Positions 27,443 through 35,913 of a stretch of 64,000 bases of DNA are shown here, one piece after another; within the stretch, counting starts at the first letter, position 1, and every line of letters begins with the position of its first letter. The notes below the pieces were generated by a model. That model was not told where the DNA came from, did not search any database, and saw only the letters and a program-made list of their open reading frames with translations. The stretch is from Adhaeribacter arboris (GTDB lineage Bacteria; Bacteroidota; Bacteroidia; Cytophagales; Hymenobacteraceae): the NCBI RefSeq assembly GCF_003023845.1, contig NZ_PYFT01000001.1, positions 3,968,001 to 4,032,000 on the forward strand, written 5' to 3'. The translations under genes were made by a program, and so were the position numbers.

Positions 27443-29017
27443 CTATTGCAGGAGAGCCGGATTAGTGGTGGCCCCAATGGAAGTAGTGCCTTGAAAACCA
27501 GCGGATATGGATTGCTTTTCGCCGAACACATTTACGCTGAATAATTTACTGCCACTTATCAGGTACAGCTTACCCGAGTAACCCGTCATCAGGGTTGTTC
27601 CGGGGAAAACCGCGCCACCTGTAACGGCACCGGTAACCACATTCACCCGAAATAATTGCTCACCGCGCATGACATAAATTTCGTCCGAGGAGCCCTCCAT
27701 GGCCGCAATGCCTTTTACATCGTACCAGGGCTGATTCATGTACATCTTTTCGGGCTTACCGGTGGTGGTATTTATTTGGTAAAGAATATTTTTCCAAACC
27801 ACGTACAAGAAATTTTTATGATAGTAGACGGCCTGCGTGCCGCTCCAATTTTCCAGGGCTTGGGGTCCGCCCAGGCGGCTGTGGTTTCCGTATTTATCAA
27901 TTTTCCAAAGATAGATGCCTTGTTGCGCATATAAATTGCCCTGGGGATCTTTCCCCGTTACGCCCACCGGATTTTCCCAATAACCGTTACCTACCTTTTC
28001 GTAGGCCCCATTAAAGCGGTTGGTCTTCCATAAGCTACGGCCTTGCATGCCCCAGATGTAGCGATCGTCTTCGGCTAGCGTTTTGCCTGCACCGGACCAG
28101 CCCCCTCCCAAGTTCGCCATGCCGCCATCTTTAATATTTACGGCGAAAAGGGATCCATTTTTCACAATGTACAGGTTCGAATACATCGAAATTACGGTCT
28201 CGGCATCCTGATTAGATGGAGTGAGGCCGGGGTCAATAGGCTGACCGTCTTTCCGGGTCATGGTAGGTTGGCTGCCTTGCGCGAAGACTAAAGGGCCGTA
28301 CATCATTACCGACTGATAGTCGAAGGTTCCGAAATCAAATCCATAACCAACCGGCCATTTGTTAAAGTGGGGCCTTGCTTCAGGTTTAATGTTGTTCCAA
28401 TGAATGGTGATATAATTATCCCGGTCCTGCCGGATGTGTTCGTGGAACAAGCCAATGGCGTGGCCGATTTCGTGGGTTACCACCCGCAGGCTCCAATCAT
28501 CCACTAACCAGATGTTTTGCGGACCACCTATTCGGCCCACACTGGATAAGTTAATATTCTGGTCTTTTACAAATTTTATATAATCTTTCTGATTGGTACG
28601 GGGTACAAACTCGAGCGGGGTTTTTACTTCCCAGGCGGCAATCGCCTTTAGGATAATATCCTTCCGCATACCCGGCTCAATTTCGTAGGGAACCGTAAAG
28701 TTTTGCCAGCGGTAGTTCTTGTTGGCCATGCCGGCGCCGGAGGTGCGGGCAATTGGACTAGTAGTACTTGTGCTCTCAAATAAATCTTCGGCGGTAAGGG
28801 CCATGTCCCCTTCCAGAATAGCCTGTCCATTTACTAACTGGTACGTAATGGGCACTCCCCGGAAAACACCTTTTTTAATTGTCGAACTGCTATCGCCTGG
28901 TTTACCAGCTGGTTTAACTAGTGGCAGTTGTTTTTCTAAGTCCTTCTCGCAAGAGGTAAGCATGGTAAAAGACAATAAAATACCGGTTGCCCAAAAGGGC
29001 AAAAATTTTGTTTTCAT
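27443..29017 (-). CDS. Astacin-like (M12A) metalloprotease lipoprotein, paralogue 2
   Basis: 524 residues with the same plan as the 18830-20410 gene: lipobox Cys23 (MLTSCEK), astacin zinc site HEIGHAIGLFHEHIRQDRD at 182-200, Met-turn SVMMYG, then a blade-repeat C-terminal half from about 282. Overall the two differ widely, but the stretch around KTLAEDDRYIWGMQGR and GYWENPVGVTGKDPQGNLYA is nearly identical in protein and DNA. It is expected to be anchored in the outer membrane and to cut extracellular or periplasmic proteins. The signal-peptide start (MKTKFLPFWATG) is also found on the hydrolase at 36411. Confidence 0.88.
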   Translation of the reverse strand: MKTKFLPFWATGILLSFTMLTSCEKDLEKQLPLVKPAGKPGDSSSTIKKGVFRGVPITYQLVNGQAILEGDMALTAEDLFESTSTTSPIARTSGAGMANKNYRWQNFTVPYEIEPGMRKDIILKAIAAWEVKTPLEFVPRTNQKDYIKFVKDQNINLSSVGRIGGPQNIWLVDDWSLRVVTHEIGHAIGLFHEHIRQDRDNYITIHWNNIKPEARPHFNKWPVGYGFDFGTFDYQSVMMYGPLVFAQGSQPTMTRKDGQPIDPGLTPSNQDAETVISMYSNLYIVKNGSLFAVNIKDGGMANLGGGWSGAGKTLAEDDRYIWGMQGRSLWKTNRFNGAYEKVGNGYWENPVGVTGKDPQGNLYAQQGIYLWKIDKYGNHSRLGGPQALENWSGTQAVYYHKNFLYVVWKNILYQINTTTGKPEKMYMNQPWYDVKGIAAMEGSSDEIYVMRGEQLFRVNVVTGAVTGGAVFPGTTLMTGYSGKLYLISGSKLFSVNVFGEKQSISAGFQGTTSIGATTNPALLQ

Positions 29018-29055
29018 AGAATTGATGAATTGTTTACTGATATAAAGTCAATGGA

Positions 29056-29080
29056 GCCCAATTGGAATAAGGGGTTGGGC
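29056..29080. repeat. Inverted repeat upstream of the second astacin gene
   Basis: GCCCAA (29056-29061) and TTGGGC (29075-29080) are inverted, 39 bases upstream of the astacin start. A TACCCCAATAAGG follows. It could be an operator or a terminator for the cupin gene at 29229. The rest of the 29018-29228 gap holds nothing else recognisable. Confidence 0.3.
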
Positions 29081-29228
29081 CTACCCCAATAAGGAAGCGT
29101 TTAAAAGAGTATTCGTCAGCTAGTTGATGGCTTAAAAATTAAAATAAAGGCCTAAATAGCTAAGTATTTTTACATCTGCATGGTAAAGCAAATAGGCATT
29201 CGCCTTCATTCCTGTTCCGGAGTTATAA

Positions 29229-29861
29229 TTAAGATACGTTTTTACAATACGTATTCATGAGCCTTTGCTCCTCGCCGCGTTTTCGGGCCCGGGCCGCCAG
29301 AGACTTAAGTAATGGCGCGAGTAGTACAAATATACCGGGGAGGGAGGTATCGCCAATTTCGGCTATTAAGGCGGTAAGGGCTAAACTCTTAGGTAGACCT
29401 TTCTTATTCGTTTGCCCATCTCTAGCCATGCCGTACAAAATGCGGAGCATGTACTCAAAGCCTGCAAAGCCAGGCGAGAGAACAATATTAAACCGGATAG
29501 TCTCCGGGCCAGGATTAAAAAAGCAATGCACCATCCCAATCGGTACCGTAAAGGTTTCCCCCGGATTTAAAATAATCGTTTTACCGCCTGCTTTTACACC
29601 TAAGTTTCCTTGCAAAGCCGTGAACTTTTCGCTGTATTTTTGGTGAATATGGGGTACATTCTTCCCTCCGGGTAAAAGAGTTACTTCACACTCGCTGTAT
29701 TTCCCGCCCGTTTCGGCAGCACTTTTCAGGAACGTGGCGGTATCCTTAAAAATAGGATTGACAATGGTGCGGTCCATGCCGTTGTCCGTTCCCCAGCGTA
29801 CCCTCCCGGCTGTTTTTAGCCCAGGTTTTTCCATAATTTTACTTGCATTCAAACAATCCAT
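29229..29861 (-). CDS. Cupin domain protein
   Basis: 210 residues as an open frame; Met10 (29834) and Met29 (29777, MDRTIVNPIFKDTATF) are plausible later starts, the last matching the start of the 24402 cupin better. Cupin motifs GGKNVPHIHQKYSEKFTALQG and NPGETFTVPIGMVHCFFNPG keep the metal-binding His/Glu/His. The C-terminal tail (LTALIAEIGDTSLPGIFVLL) matches the tail region of the 24402 cupin, so the two are paralogues. No signal peptide. Confidence 0.82.
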   Translation of the reverse strand: MDCLNASKIMEKPGLKTAGRVRWGTDNGMDRTIVNPIFKDTATFLKSAAETGGKYSECEVTLLPGGKNVPHIHQKYSEKFTALQGNLGVKAGGKTIILNPGETFTVPIGMVHCFFNPGPETIRFNIVLSPGFAGFEYMLRILYGMARDGQTNKKGLPKSLALTALIAEIGDTSLPGIFVLLAPLLKSLAARARKRGEEQRLMNTYCKNVS

Positions 29862-30094
29862 CTTTGCGTTAAATTTTTCTTTTTGTAAGTTTATTTTGTT
29901 TTTATTTACTACGTGGCTGGTAAACAGGAATCCGAAATTCGATTCTGGTAAATAAGCTGTTTGGTAGTTGCCTATAGTGCCAGGCTTTCTAGTTTACTCC
30001 CATTGTTTTAATAGCCAGTAATTTGATTACAAAATTATTACAGGTATTCTTGCTTGGGTAATGTACTTTGCGACAAAATACTGCTCCAGATACC

Positions 30095-31081
30095 ATGAAA
30101 TTTCAAATGTCCATTTTACGTGATTTGGTTTATGGTGCCGCGGCCCGGGGCGTCAACTTTAACCAATTATGCGACAGAGCCGGCATTCGACCAGATGCCC
30201 TGAACGAGGCGGAACAAATGATTGATTGGGAAACAGCACCCTATCTTTGGGACCACATCGTTGATTTAAGCGGGGATGCGTTCGCCGGATTACACATGGG
30301 GTAGGACGTACGCCCCTCGGTATTCGGTATCATGGGGCACCTCTTACAAACCTGCCGGGATGTACAAGAAGTACTCGAAGCCATTGTGAAGTATGGAAAT
30401 ACATGGTCCACTATTTTTAAATTTTCGATTAAAAAGATTAATTCGGCGGTTTATTTCTACTTCGACCCCGTGCTGTTGTATACCGCTAAATACCCCCTCA
30501 GTGCCCGGCAATCTACCGATATCGCCTTATCCGGAACCCTTCGCCTATTGTATATTCTTTCGGGCAGAAATATTTACCCGGAAAAATTATACTTGGCTTA
30601 TCCCAAAATGGACAGTAAAGCGTACCAGAAAATCTGTCAGTGCGAAGTTAGTTTTAACGCTGCCCAAAGTTATTTTGTCTTCCACCCAGACCAACTAAAG
30701 GTGCCGGTTCTCAGCCACGACCGGTCATTATTCTTTTTGTTCAACAGCCTGTTGGAGCAAAAGCAAAAGCACCTGGAAAACGAAAATAGCTTTGCTGAAA
30801 AAGTACAACGTATCATCCTCACCGAGTTTAAAGGCCAGATCCCCCCTATTGATGTGATGGCTTCCCGGTTATGTTTAAATACCCGGTCGCTGCAACGAAA
30901 ATTAGCGGCGGATAATACGACTTACCGGAAGCTTTGTCAGAACCTGCAAAAACATCTTTCCTCGGCCATTATGAAAAATCAAAATAAAAAAGTTTCCGAT
31001 GTGGCCTTATTAATGGGTTATGCCGATCATACTACCTTCCGACGAGCTTTCAATAAATGGAATAATACTACTTCGGAATAG
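30095..31081 (+). pseudogene. AraC-family regulator (Arabinose_bd N-terminal domain) interrupted by an in-frame TAG
   Basis: One continuous frame, from ATG at 30095 to the stop at 31081, with a single TAG at 30302-30304. Before it: MKFQMSILRDLVYGAAARGV, WETAPYLWDHIVDLSGD, AFAGLHMG. Directly after: DVRPSVFGIMGHLLQTCRDV, which is the normal continuation of this domain. The C-terminal HTH is intact (VQRIILTEFKGQIPPIDVMA, LNTRSLQRKLAADNTTYRKL, VALLMGYADHTTFRRAFNKW). No frame change, so the lesion is one codon (Gln/Glu expected). The downstream ATG at 30332 could give a 249-residue fragment. Its 3' end overlaps the convergent gene at 31068 by 14 bases. Confidence 0.85.
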
Positions 31082-31595
31082 TTACTTCCTTATTGTTAGC
31101 GCTTATCTTGCTAAATGGTATTATGCAAAGAGTAGCGAAGGAAGCGAGCGCCAATACCAGCCGGTTTTGAAAATTAGCAATGGCAATTGTTTGAACTCGG
31201 GCCAGCTCCGTTAGGTCATTTGGGGTCATATTTTGCAAGTCTAGTTGGTTAATATAGGTATTAATGGGCAACTGTTTTTTTACGGTAAAGGCCACATCTA
31301 ACCCGAAAAACACAAAGGAGACCATTAGAAGAAGAAAAGTCAGGCTTTTCCAGTTTTTTAAATGTAGGGCCAGGTTCAGTCCAAATAAACCTATCATTAA
31401 AGGGCCCATAACTCCCATGCGCGAATGCATAAAAGTACCGTCCACTATTTTCCAGTACCGGCCGTATTCCAAAGGCGTTAATTGCGTTTCGACGGGGCAC
31501 ATTTCATGGAAAAAGTGCATGCCGGCATACAAGCCAACAATCAGGAGCAACAGGTAGAGCAATACATTCTTTACTAAAAAAATGAAACGTGACAT
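31068..31595 (-). CDS. DUF1772-like small membrane protein
   Basis: About 175 residues from the Met at 31595 (MSRFIFLVKNV). Four membrane helices with a soluble stretch between 3 and 4: LLYLLLLIVGLYAGMHFFHE, MHSRMGVMGPLMIGLFGLNL, TFLLLMVSFVFFGLDVAFTV, LVLALASFATLCIIPFS, and the conserved-looking YWKIVDGTFM and INTYINQLD. The pattern resembles DUF1772 (anthrone-oxygenase-like) proteins. Converges on the AraC gene, with overlapping 3' ends, so the two transcripts may interfere. Confidence 0.65.
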   Translation of the reverse strand: MSRFIFLVKNVLLYLLLLIVGLYAGMHFFHEMCPVETQLTPLEYGRYWKIVDGTFMHSRMGVMGPLMIGLFGLNLALHLKNWKSLTFLLLMVSFVFFGLDVAFTVKKQLPINTYINQLDLQNMTPNDLTELARVQTIAIANFQNRLVLALASFATLCIIPFSKISANNKEVTIPK

Positions 31596-31852
31596 AGAAT
31601 TTATATTAATTACGGATTGATTAATAACGGGAACAAACACAACGCGAAGCCAGCAAAACCAGAAAACAACTCACCTATCCAAAGAAAAATAGCTCCTTGG
31701 TTATAGAATCAAATGGATAAGAACGATATTATTCATACTCATTCATCATCCCCCAACCCCTTCAAAGGAAAACTTTTGATGATATTGCGAAGGTTTCATT
31801 ACTTAGATAATCGCTTATAAGTTGTTGGACGAAGTAGCCAAACTTACTTCGA

Positions 31853-33139
31853 TCAAAGGACTGCCCTTACTCTTTTTTGAGAGAATTTATGAACGCAATC
31901 TATAATAAACTGAGCATCTTCTTTTATACCCATTAGCAAACTGGATTTACGGTTTCTTAGCCAGGGAAGCCCCAAAAAGTACAAACCTTCTACTAAGGAT
32001 TTACCTTGTTCGTGTACCGGATTTCCCGAATCGTCAAAAACCGGCAATTGCATATACGCCATATCCAGCCGGAAACCCGTTGCCCAAATTATGGTAGAGA
32101 TACCCTCCTTTTTAAGCTGAATAGAACTCGGTACCGCGGAAAAATTCAATAAATCATCTGGTTCATCGTCGGAATCCAACTCAGCTGAAGAGGCTTCGAG
32201 TTTATTTTCGGCGATGAAACCGTCAATGAAACCTTTCACCCGTTTGGAGAATTCGTCGGCGAATTGAACATGCGCCAGCGTATCAGTAGTAAAAGAAGCA
32301 GAATCACCTTTTACATCCTGAAGTTTCCCTAATAAGGTTACGCCCATACGGGCCAGAGACTGCAAGCTAAGCGTTTTTCGGCCATGGTCGTTGCCCTTCA
32401 GCAGCGGTGTCCGCAAATGCAGTTGGGCGGAATCCGTAATATCCTCCGGACGGGCGTTAAAAAAACCGGTGAGTAGCAGCCAATCCATAATGTCTTTGCC
32501 CCGATAATACCGGGGGCACCGGGGAACCTTACTGGTGGAAAGAAAAACCTTTCGTCCAGCTTGAACCAAATCTTCGGCAATTTGGCAACCCGATTGCGCA
32601 CTTCCCACAATTAACACGTTGCCTTGGGGTAAATCAGCCGCATTTCGGTATTCACTGCTATGTAACTGTTTTATGTTCGCGTCGATTTTACTGGCCAGCA
32701 AGGCGGGTTGTTTTTGACTTTGCGCTCCAGAGGCGACAATAACTTGCCGGCTAAGGTAAATTTTGGTGGTTCCATTTTGCTGGACCTTTACCCGAAACAG
32801 GTCCGATTCAGGAGCTTTATCCAGGCTACTAACCGTTGCATTGGTTAGTACCGGCAGTTCATGCATTTGAACGTACTTCGCCATCGATGCTACCAAAGAT
32901 GGAGCCGTTCCGAAACTTTCCGATTCTGTTGCACCCGGCTCCCATCCGGGCAGGGTATTCCATTTATTGGCCGTGTTCATCCGGAAACTATCCCATCTTT
33001 GAGAAGCCCAGGATTCCCCGATAGTGCCCCGTTCCAATACCACATGCCGGAGTTGGTGTTGTTTTAGAAAGTAGCTGGCACTCAGCCCCGCATGACCGGC
33101 ACCGATCACAATAACATCTAATGGATTTGCATTCATCAT
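31853..33139 (-). CDS. Flavin-containing monooxygenase-like NAD(P)/FAD oxidoreductase
   Basis: 428 residues. FAD-binding VIVIGAGHAGLSASYFL at the N-terminus, then WASQRWDSFRMNTANKWNTL, a second Rossmann motif VLIVGSAQSGCQIAEDLVQ, and the FMO/CzcO-type sequence IIWATGFRLDMAYMQLP near 350. Such enzymes oxygenate small molecules, nitrogen or sulfur groups, or act as Baeyer-Villiger enzymes; substrate unknown. It is downstream of the NAD(P)-binding gene and the sigma factor on the same strand, gap 21 bases to 33161, so it is likely part of that operon. Confidence 0.88.
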   Translation of the reverse strand: MMNANPLDVIVIGAGHAGLSASYFLKQHQLRHVVLERGTIGESWASQRWDSFRMNTANKWNTLPGWEPGATESESFGTAPSLVASMAKYVQMHELPVLTNATVSSLDKAPESDLFRVKVQQNGTTKIYLSRQVIVASGAQSQKQPALLASKIDANIKQLHSSEYRNAADLPQGNVLIVGSAQSGCQIAEDLVQAGRKVFLSTSKVPRCPRYYRGKDIMDWLLLTGFFNARPEDITDSAQLHLRTPLLKGNDHGRKTLSLQSLARMGVTLLGKLQDVKGDSASFTTDTLAHVQFADEFSKRVKGFIDGFIAENKLEASSAELDSDDEPDDLLNFSAVPSSIQLKKEGISTIIWATGFRLDMAYMQLPVFDDSGNPVHEQGKSLVEGLYFLGLPWLRNRKSSLLMGIKEDAQFIIDCVHKFSQKRVRAVL

Positions 33140-33160
33140 GTTCAGAAAAATTTATAAAAT

Positions 33161-33799
33161 TTACTTTAAAGCGGGCATCAGTCGGACCGGTTTGCGCAAA
33201 TAGCGGAAATCAGTTAATTGGCTCAGCATAAAATCTGCCGTATCCGCCCGGGATAAGGAAGTGACAAACTGGTTAGATTTTAAGTTTTCGCCGCTCTGGT
33301 ACTTTTTCGTTAAGGGGCCATTGGTTAAAATAGGCGCCCGGACAATCTGCCATTCCAGATTCGATTTCCGAATCATTTTTTCCCTTAGCTCGTGGCCTTT
33401 GAATTCGGTCCGTAAAAGGATAGGGGCCAGGTTGCGGATCATAAATCCCGCCTCCTTCCGGCTTTCTGGCAGGCCTAAAGTCGATAAATAAATTATCCGG
33501 CGGACATCGTTGGATTCCATGGCTTTAATAACATTGGCCATTCCATCAACTAAAACCTGGTCGAACTGAAACATACGGTTAGCACCTAAAGCCGAAACCA
33601 CTGCTTCCTGGCCCACAATAGCTCGTTGAACGGTTGCTAAATCGCTTACATTCCCTTGCACCAACGTTAGTTGCGGATGAGAAGCATTTAATTTTGTTAA
33701 ATCACGGACAAAGGCCGTTACCTGGTGTTTCTGTTCCAACGCTTGCTGGACCAGATGTTGCCCGGTAGCACCGGATGCGCCCAGAATCAGAATTTTCAT
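33161..33799 (-). CDS. NAD(P)H-binding SDR-like protein (NmrA/YwnB type)
   Basis: 212 residues from the Met at 33799 (MKILILGASGATGQHLVQQA); the frame runs on to 33979 but would overlap the sigma-factor gene, so the shorter start is chosen. Rossmann motif GASGATGQ at 7-14, AFVRDLTKL, VVSALGAN, and IYLSTLG and LEWQIVRAPIL as in atypical short-chain dehydrogenases of the NmrA group. No catalytic YxxxK is evident, so it may be a redox sensor or epimerase-like protein. Located 58 bases after the sigma-factor gene and 21 bases before the monooxygenase. Confidence 0.85.
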   Translation of the reverse strand: MKILILGASGATGQHLVQQALEQKHQVTAFVRDLTKLNASHPQLTLVQGNVSDLATVQRAIVGQEAVVSALGANRMFQFDQVLVDGMANVIKAMESNDVRRIIYLSTLGLPESRKEAGFMIRNLAPILLRTEFKGHELREKMIRKSNLEWQIVRAPILTNGPLTKKYQSGENLKSNQFVTSLSRADTADFMLSQLTDFRYLRKPVRLMPALK

Positions 33800-33857
33800 G
33801 TTATTCTTTTTCCCTAGGAGACAGCACCTGGTTGTAAAGTTCGGTCTAAACCCGAAT

Positions 33858-34781
33858 TTATTTTTCGGAGGGGTGAATAAAGACCTGGCTGGCTTTTCCT
33901 TTATCCCGGCTAATAATAGCCACCGAAGCAGGCGGACAATGGTCCGGGTGTTCGCTGGAATTAAAGTGCTGGGCCTCAATAACCGAAAGGCTGCCGCTGC
34001 TAAAAACCTTGACTGGTTGCAGCCAGCTCCCCACTTGACGATCTTCTTCCACCATTTTCTCTAAAACCAGCCCTCCGGAAAATTTTTTGCCGTTCGTAAA
34101 CCGGATTTGACTATGCTGTACATGATGCAGGAACTTAATTTTACTGCTTTCCTGCGCGTGCATTTCTCCGTAAAGTGTTTGGTAAAAATCATTCCATTCC
34201 TCGTTTTCCAGGAGGTTACTATTACTGGCGTCTTCGTGTTTTTCCCAGGCTTCTTCCAGTTTGCGTTTAGCCTCATTTAGTCGGCTACGCACGGTTCCTA
34301 CCGGCACCGCCAAAATAGCCGCAATTTGTTCATACGCTTGGTAATTAGAAAAATAGCGAAGCAGTAAGGTTTTATGCAGTACATCGGGCAATTGCGCCAA
34401 AGCACTGTGGAGTTGATGTTGGGCGGAATGCTGCTCCATCTGCCGGTTAATTTCATCCTCCCAATAAGTTTCTTTTTCTAAAGCCAAGCTTTCCAGCGGT
34501 ACATTTTTCTGGTAACGCGCTATAACCCGATAACTCATGCGCGTTACAATTTGCCGGAGCCAACCCCCAAATTTTTGCGGATCCTTGAGCTGAGCAAGTT
34601 GCAAATAAGCCTTGATAAAGGCATCCTGCACCGCATCGGTAGCCAGTTCCGGACTACGACAAATACGAAGAGCGATTACGTACATTCCCGGGTAAAATTG
34701 GCTATGCAGCTTATTCCAGGCGGTAGTTTCTCCGGCTACGGCGGCTTTCACCCATTCGGTATAAGAGAGGATTGGCGTCAT
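33858..34781 (-). CDS. ECF sigma factor with C-terminal SnoaL-like domain
   Basis: 307 residues. Sigma region 2 (about 15-85: ELATDAVQDAFIKAYLQLAQL, KFGGWLRQIVTRMSYRV) and region 4 (about 130-178: LPDVLHKTLLLRYFSNYQAY, VPVGTVRSRLNEAKRKLEEA). Residues about 190-307 form a SnoaL/NTF2-like extension (WNDFYQTLYGEMH, FTNGKKFSGGLVLEKMVEED, HPDHCPPASVAIISRDKGK). Such extensions replace the anti-sigma factor in several ECF groups and gate activity through the fused domain, possibly by a ligand. Heads the operon sigma, NAD(P)-binding protein, monooxygenase. Confidence 0.88.
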   Translation of the reverse strand: MTPILSYTEWVKAAVAGETTAWNKLHSQFYPGMYVIALRICRSPELATDAVQDAFIKAYLQLAQLKDPQKFGGWLRQIVTRMSYRVIARYQKNVPLESLALEKETYWEDEINRQMEQHSAQHQLHSALAQLPDVLHKTLLLRYFSNYQAYEQIAAILAVPVGTVRSRLNEAKRKLEEAWEKHEDASNSNLLENEEWNDFYQTLYGEMHAQESSKIKFLHHVQHSQIRFTNGKKFSGGLVLEKMVEEDRQVGSWLQPVKVFSSGSLSVIEAQHFNSSEHPDHCPPASVAIISRDKGKASQVFIHPSEK

Positions 34782-35168
34782 TGTTAAAAGCTGATAAAGT
34801 ACGGTTTAAGATGAAAGTTAATAACAAAAACAGCTAAGGAAAATGCTTGATAATCATTAACAAATTGCGGGAATTTAACCATTAACCGCAATACCCAAAA
34901 AGGGTGGTTTTAGTAAGAAAAAGCCACAACCTGTAAAATCAGGAAAGTAACCTATCCCCATGTTTGGGGAATTTCTTTTAAAATCGATCCTTGAATGAGT
35001 TGTACTAAAATTTTTAAATTTCTTGGCATTATTCTAATAGCAAAGGTTAGAAATCATCCGCTCGCGTGGTAGCATTAACTACTCCTGGCAACTCTTCAGA
35101 AAAAACTTATGAAGCACCACCACCTAGCGTTTTATTCCGAGCAACTTAACCCGCTCCCGAAGACAATT
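34782..35168. other. Non-coding region upstream of the sigma factor
   Basis: No intact gene in this gap. It holds element A (34870-34990), described separately, and ends at the ancestral stop of the decayed C-terminal tail of the cupin gene. Confidence 0.5.
34870..34990. repeat. Intergenic element A with two CCC/GGG palindromes
   Basis: Contains ACCC-N5-GGGT (34893-34905) and CCCCA-N4-TGGGG (34956-34969). It aligns by eye with element B at 39612-39735 over about 115 bases with perhaps two thirds of positions equal. Located upstream of the ECF/SnoaL gene. Reads as an operator region or a diverged duplicate. Confidence 0.4.
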
Positions 35169-35324
35169 TTATACCGTTTTTTTCCATTTCTTAGAATAGT
35201 GCGGTCGCCAGGTCCGGTAACCCAAGAGCCTTGCTGTTGGCGCCAGAAGGAATGACAGAATTCTTTGGGCGGGTATAGGTATATCGGCGGTATACGTTCT
35301 ATAATAATCCACAAATAGCATGGC

Positions 35325-35849
35325 CTAAAGAAAAAATTCTCCTTTAGATCTGGGTTGGTCTTTTTCCGTTAAAAATCCGTGCGTCTGGGCCAGCATCAAA
35401 TCATGCCTGGCTGCCGGGGAGACTCTATTAATAGTAACCAGTTCCACAGTACCTTTATTAATCGGTTGGTGCGCCGTCCCTCTGGGGATTGTCAAGGAAT
35501 CTCCCGGTCGTAGTACGTGCTCCGAGCCGTTGCAAATCACCGTAAGCCTTCCTTGTATAACTTTAAACGTTTCCTCATAGTCCCGATGGATGTGCGCGCG
35601 GGGCACTGCACCGCCTGGCTTCAGGTGAAACTCTCGGATAGAATAGGCGCCTTTTGTCTCCATTCCCGATTGCATAAAAATAATCTTTTCACCAGCAAAG
35701 TCGTTGACAATACTGTCACCAGTCACCGGATACATATCGACGGGAGGTTCTGGCTCTGGAAAAATATAGTGGTGAATTAGATTTCCCACCCCAACGTAAA
35801 TGACCAAGCCAAGCCCGAAGACGGTCGTTATTTTTTTCTTTTTCCACAT
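35325..35849 (-). CDS. Membrane-anchored cupin protein, ended early by an in-frame TAG
   Basis: 174 residues: N-terminal membrane anchor (ITTVFGLGLVIYVGVGNLI), a linker, then a cupin domain (about 75-155) with GGAVPRAHIHRDYEETFKVI and RPGDSLTIPRGTAHQPINKG, metal ligands kept. After the stop TAG at 35325-35327 the same frame continues with AMLFVDYYRTYTADIPIPAQ, RILSFLLAPTARLLGYRTW and ends at TAA 35169-35171, giving a 50-residue membrane-like tail that looks native. The expected codon at the TAG is Gln (EFFL-Q-AMLFVDYY). The barrel itself is complete, so the short form may still work. Confidence 0.8.
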   Translation of the reverse strand: MWKKKKITTVFGLGLVIYVGVGNLIHHYIFPEPEPPVDMYPVTGDSIVNDFAGEKIIFMQSGMETKGAYSIREFHLKPGGAVPRAHIHRDYEETFKVIQGRLTVICNGSEHVLRPGDSLTIPRGTAHQPINKGTVELVTINRVSPAARHDLMLAQTHGFLTEKDQPRSKGEFFL

Positions 35850-35913
35850 ATGTATTTATAGTTTATCCTTTAAAAATCCGACTGGTTTGAAATAGTACTT
35901 TAAGCGCGGCTAC

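Noticed and set aside
33800-33979. Longer start for the NAD(P)-binding protein
   Set aside because: It would overlap the ECF sigma gene end and adds residues before the Rossmann motif that do not fit the family.
35132-35314. Minus-strand 60-residue ORF near 35.2 kb
   Set aside because: It is out of frame with the real cupin tail, which is read in the frame following the TAG.
12733-35327. Stop-codon reassignment (TAG as sense) to explain the in-frame TAG codons
   Set aside because: Several intact genes (FecR at 12733, astacin at 18830, surface protein at 22419, helicase at 63060) end at TAG with normal C-termini, so TAG is used as a stop.
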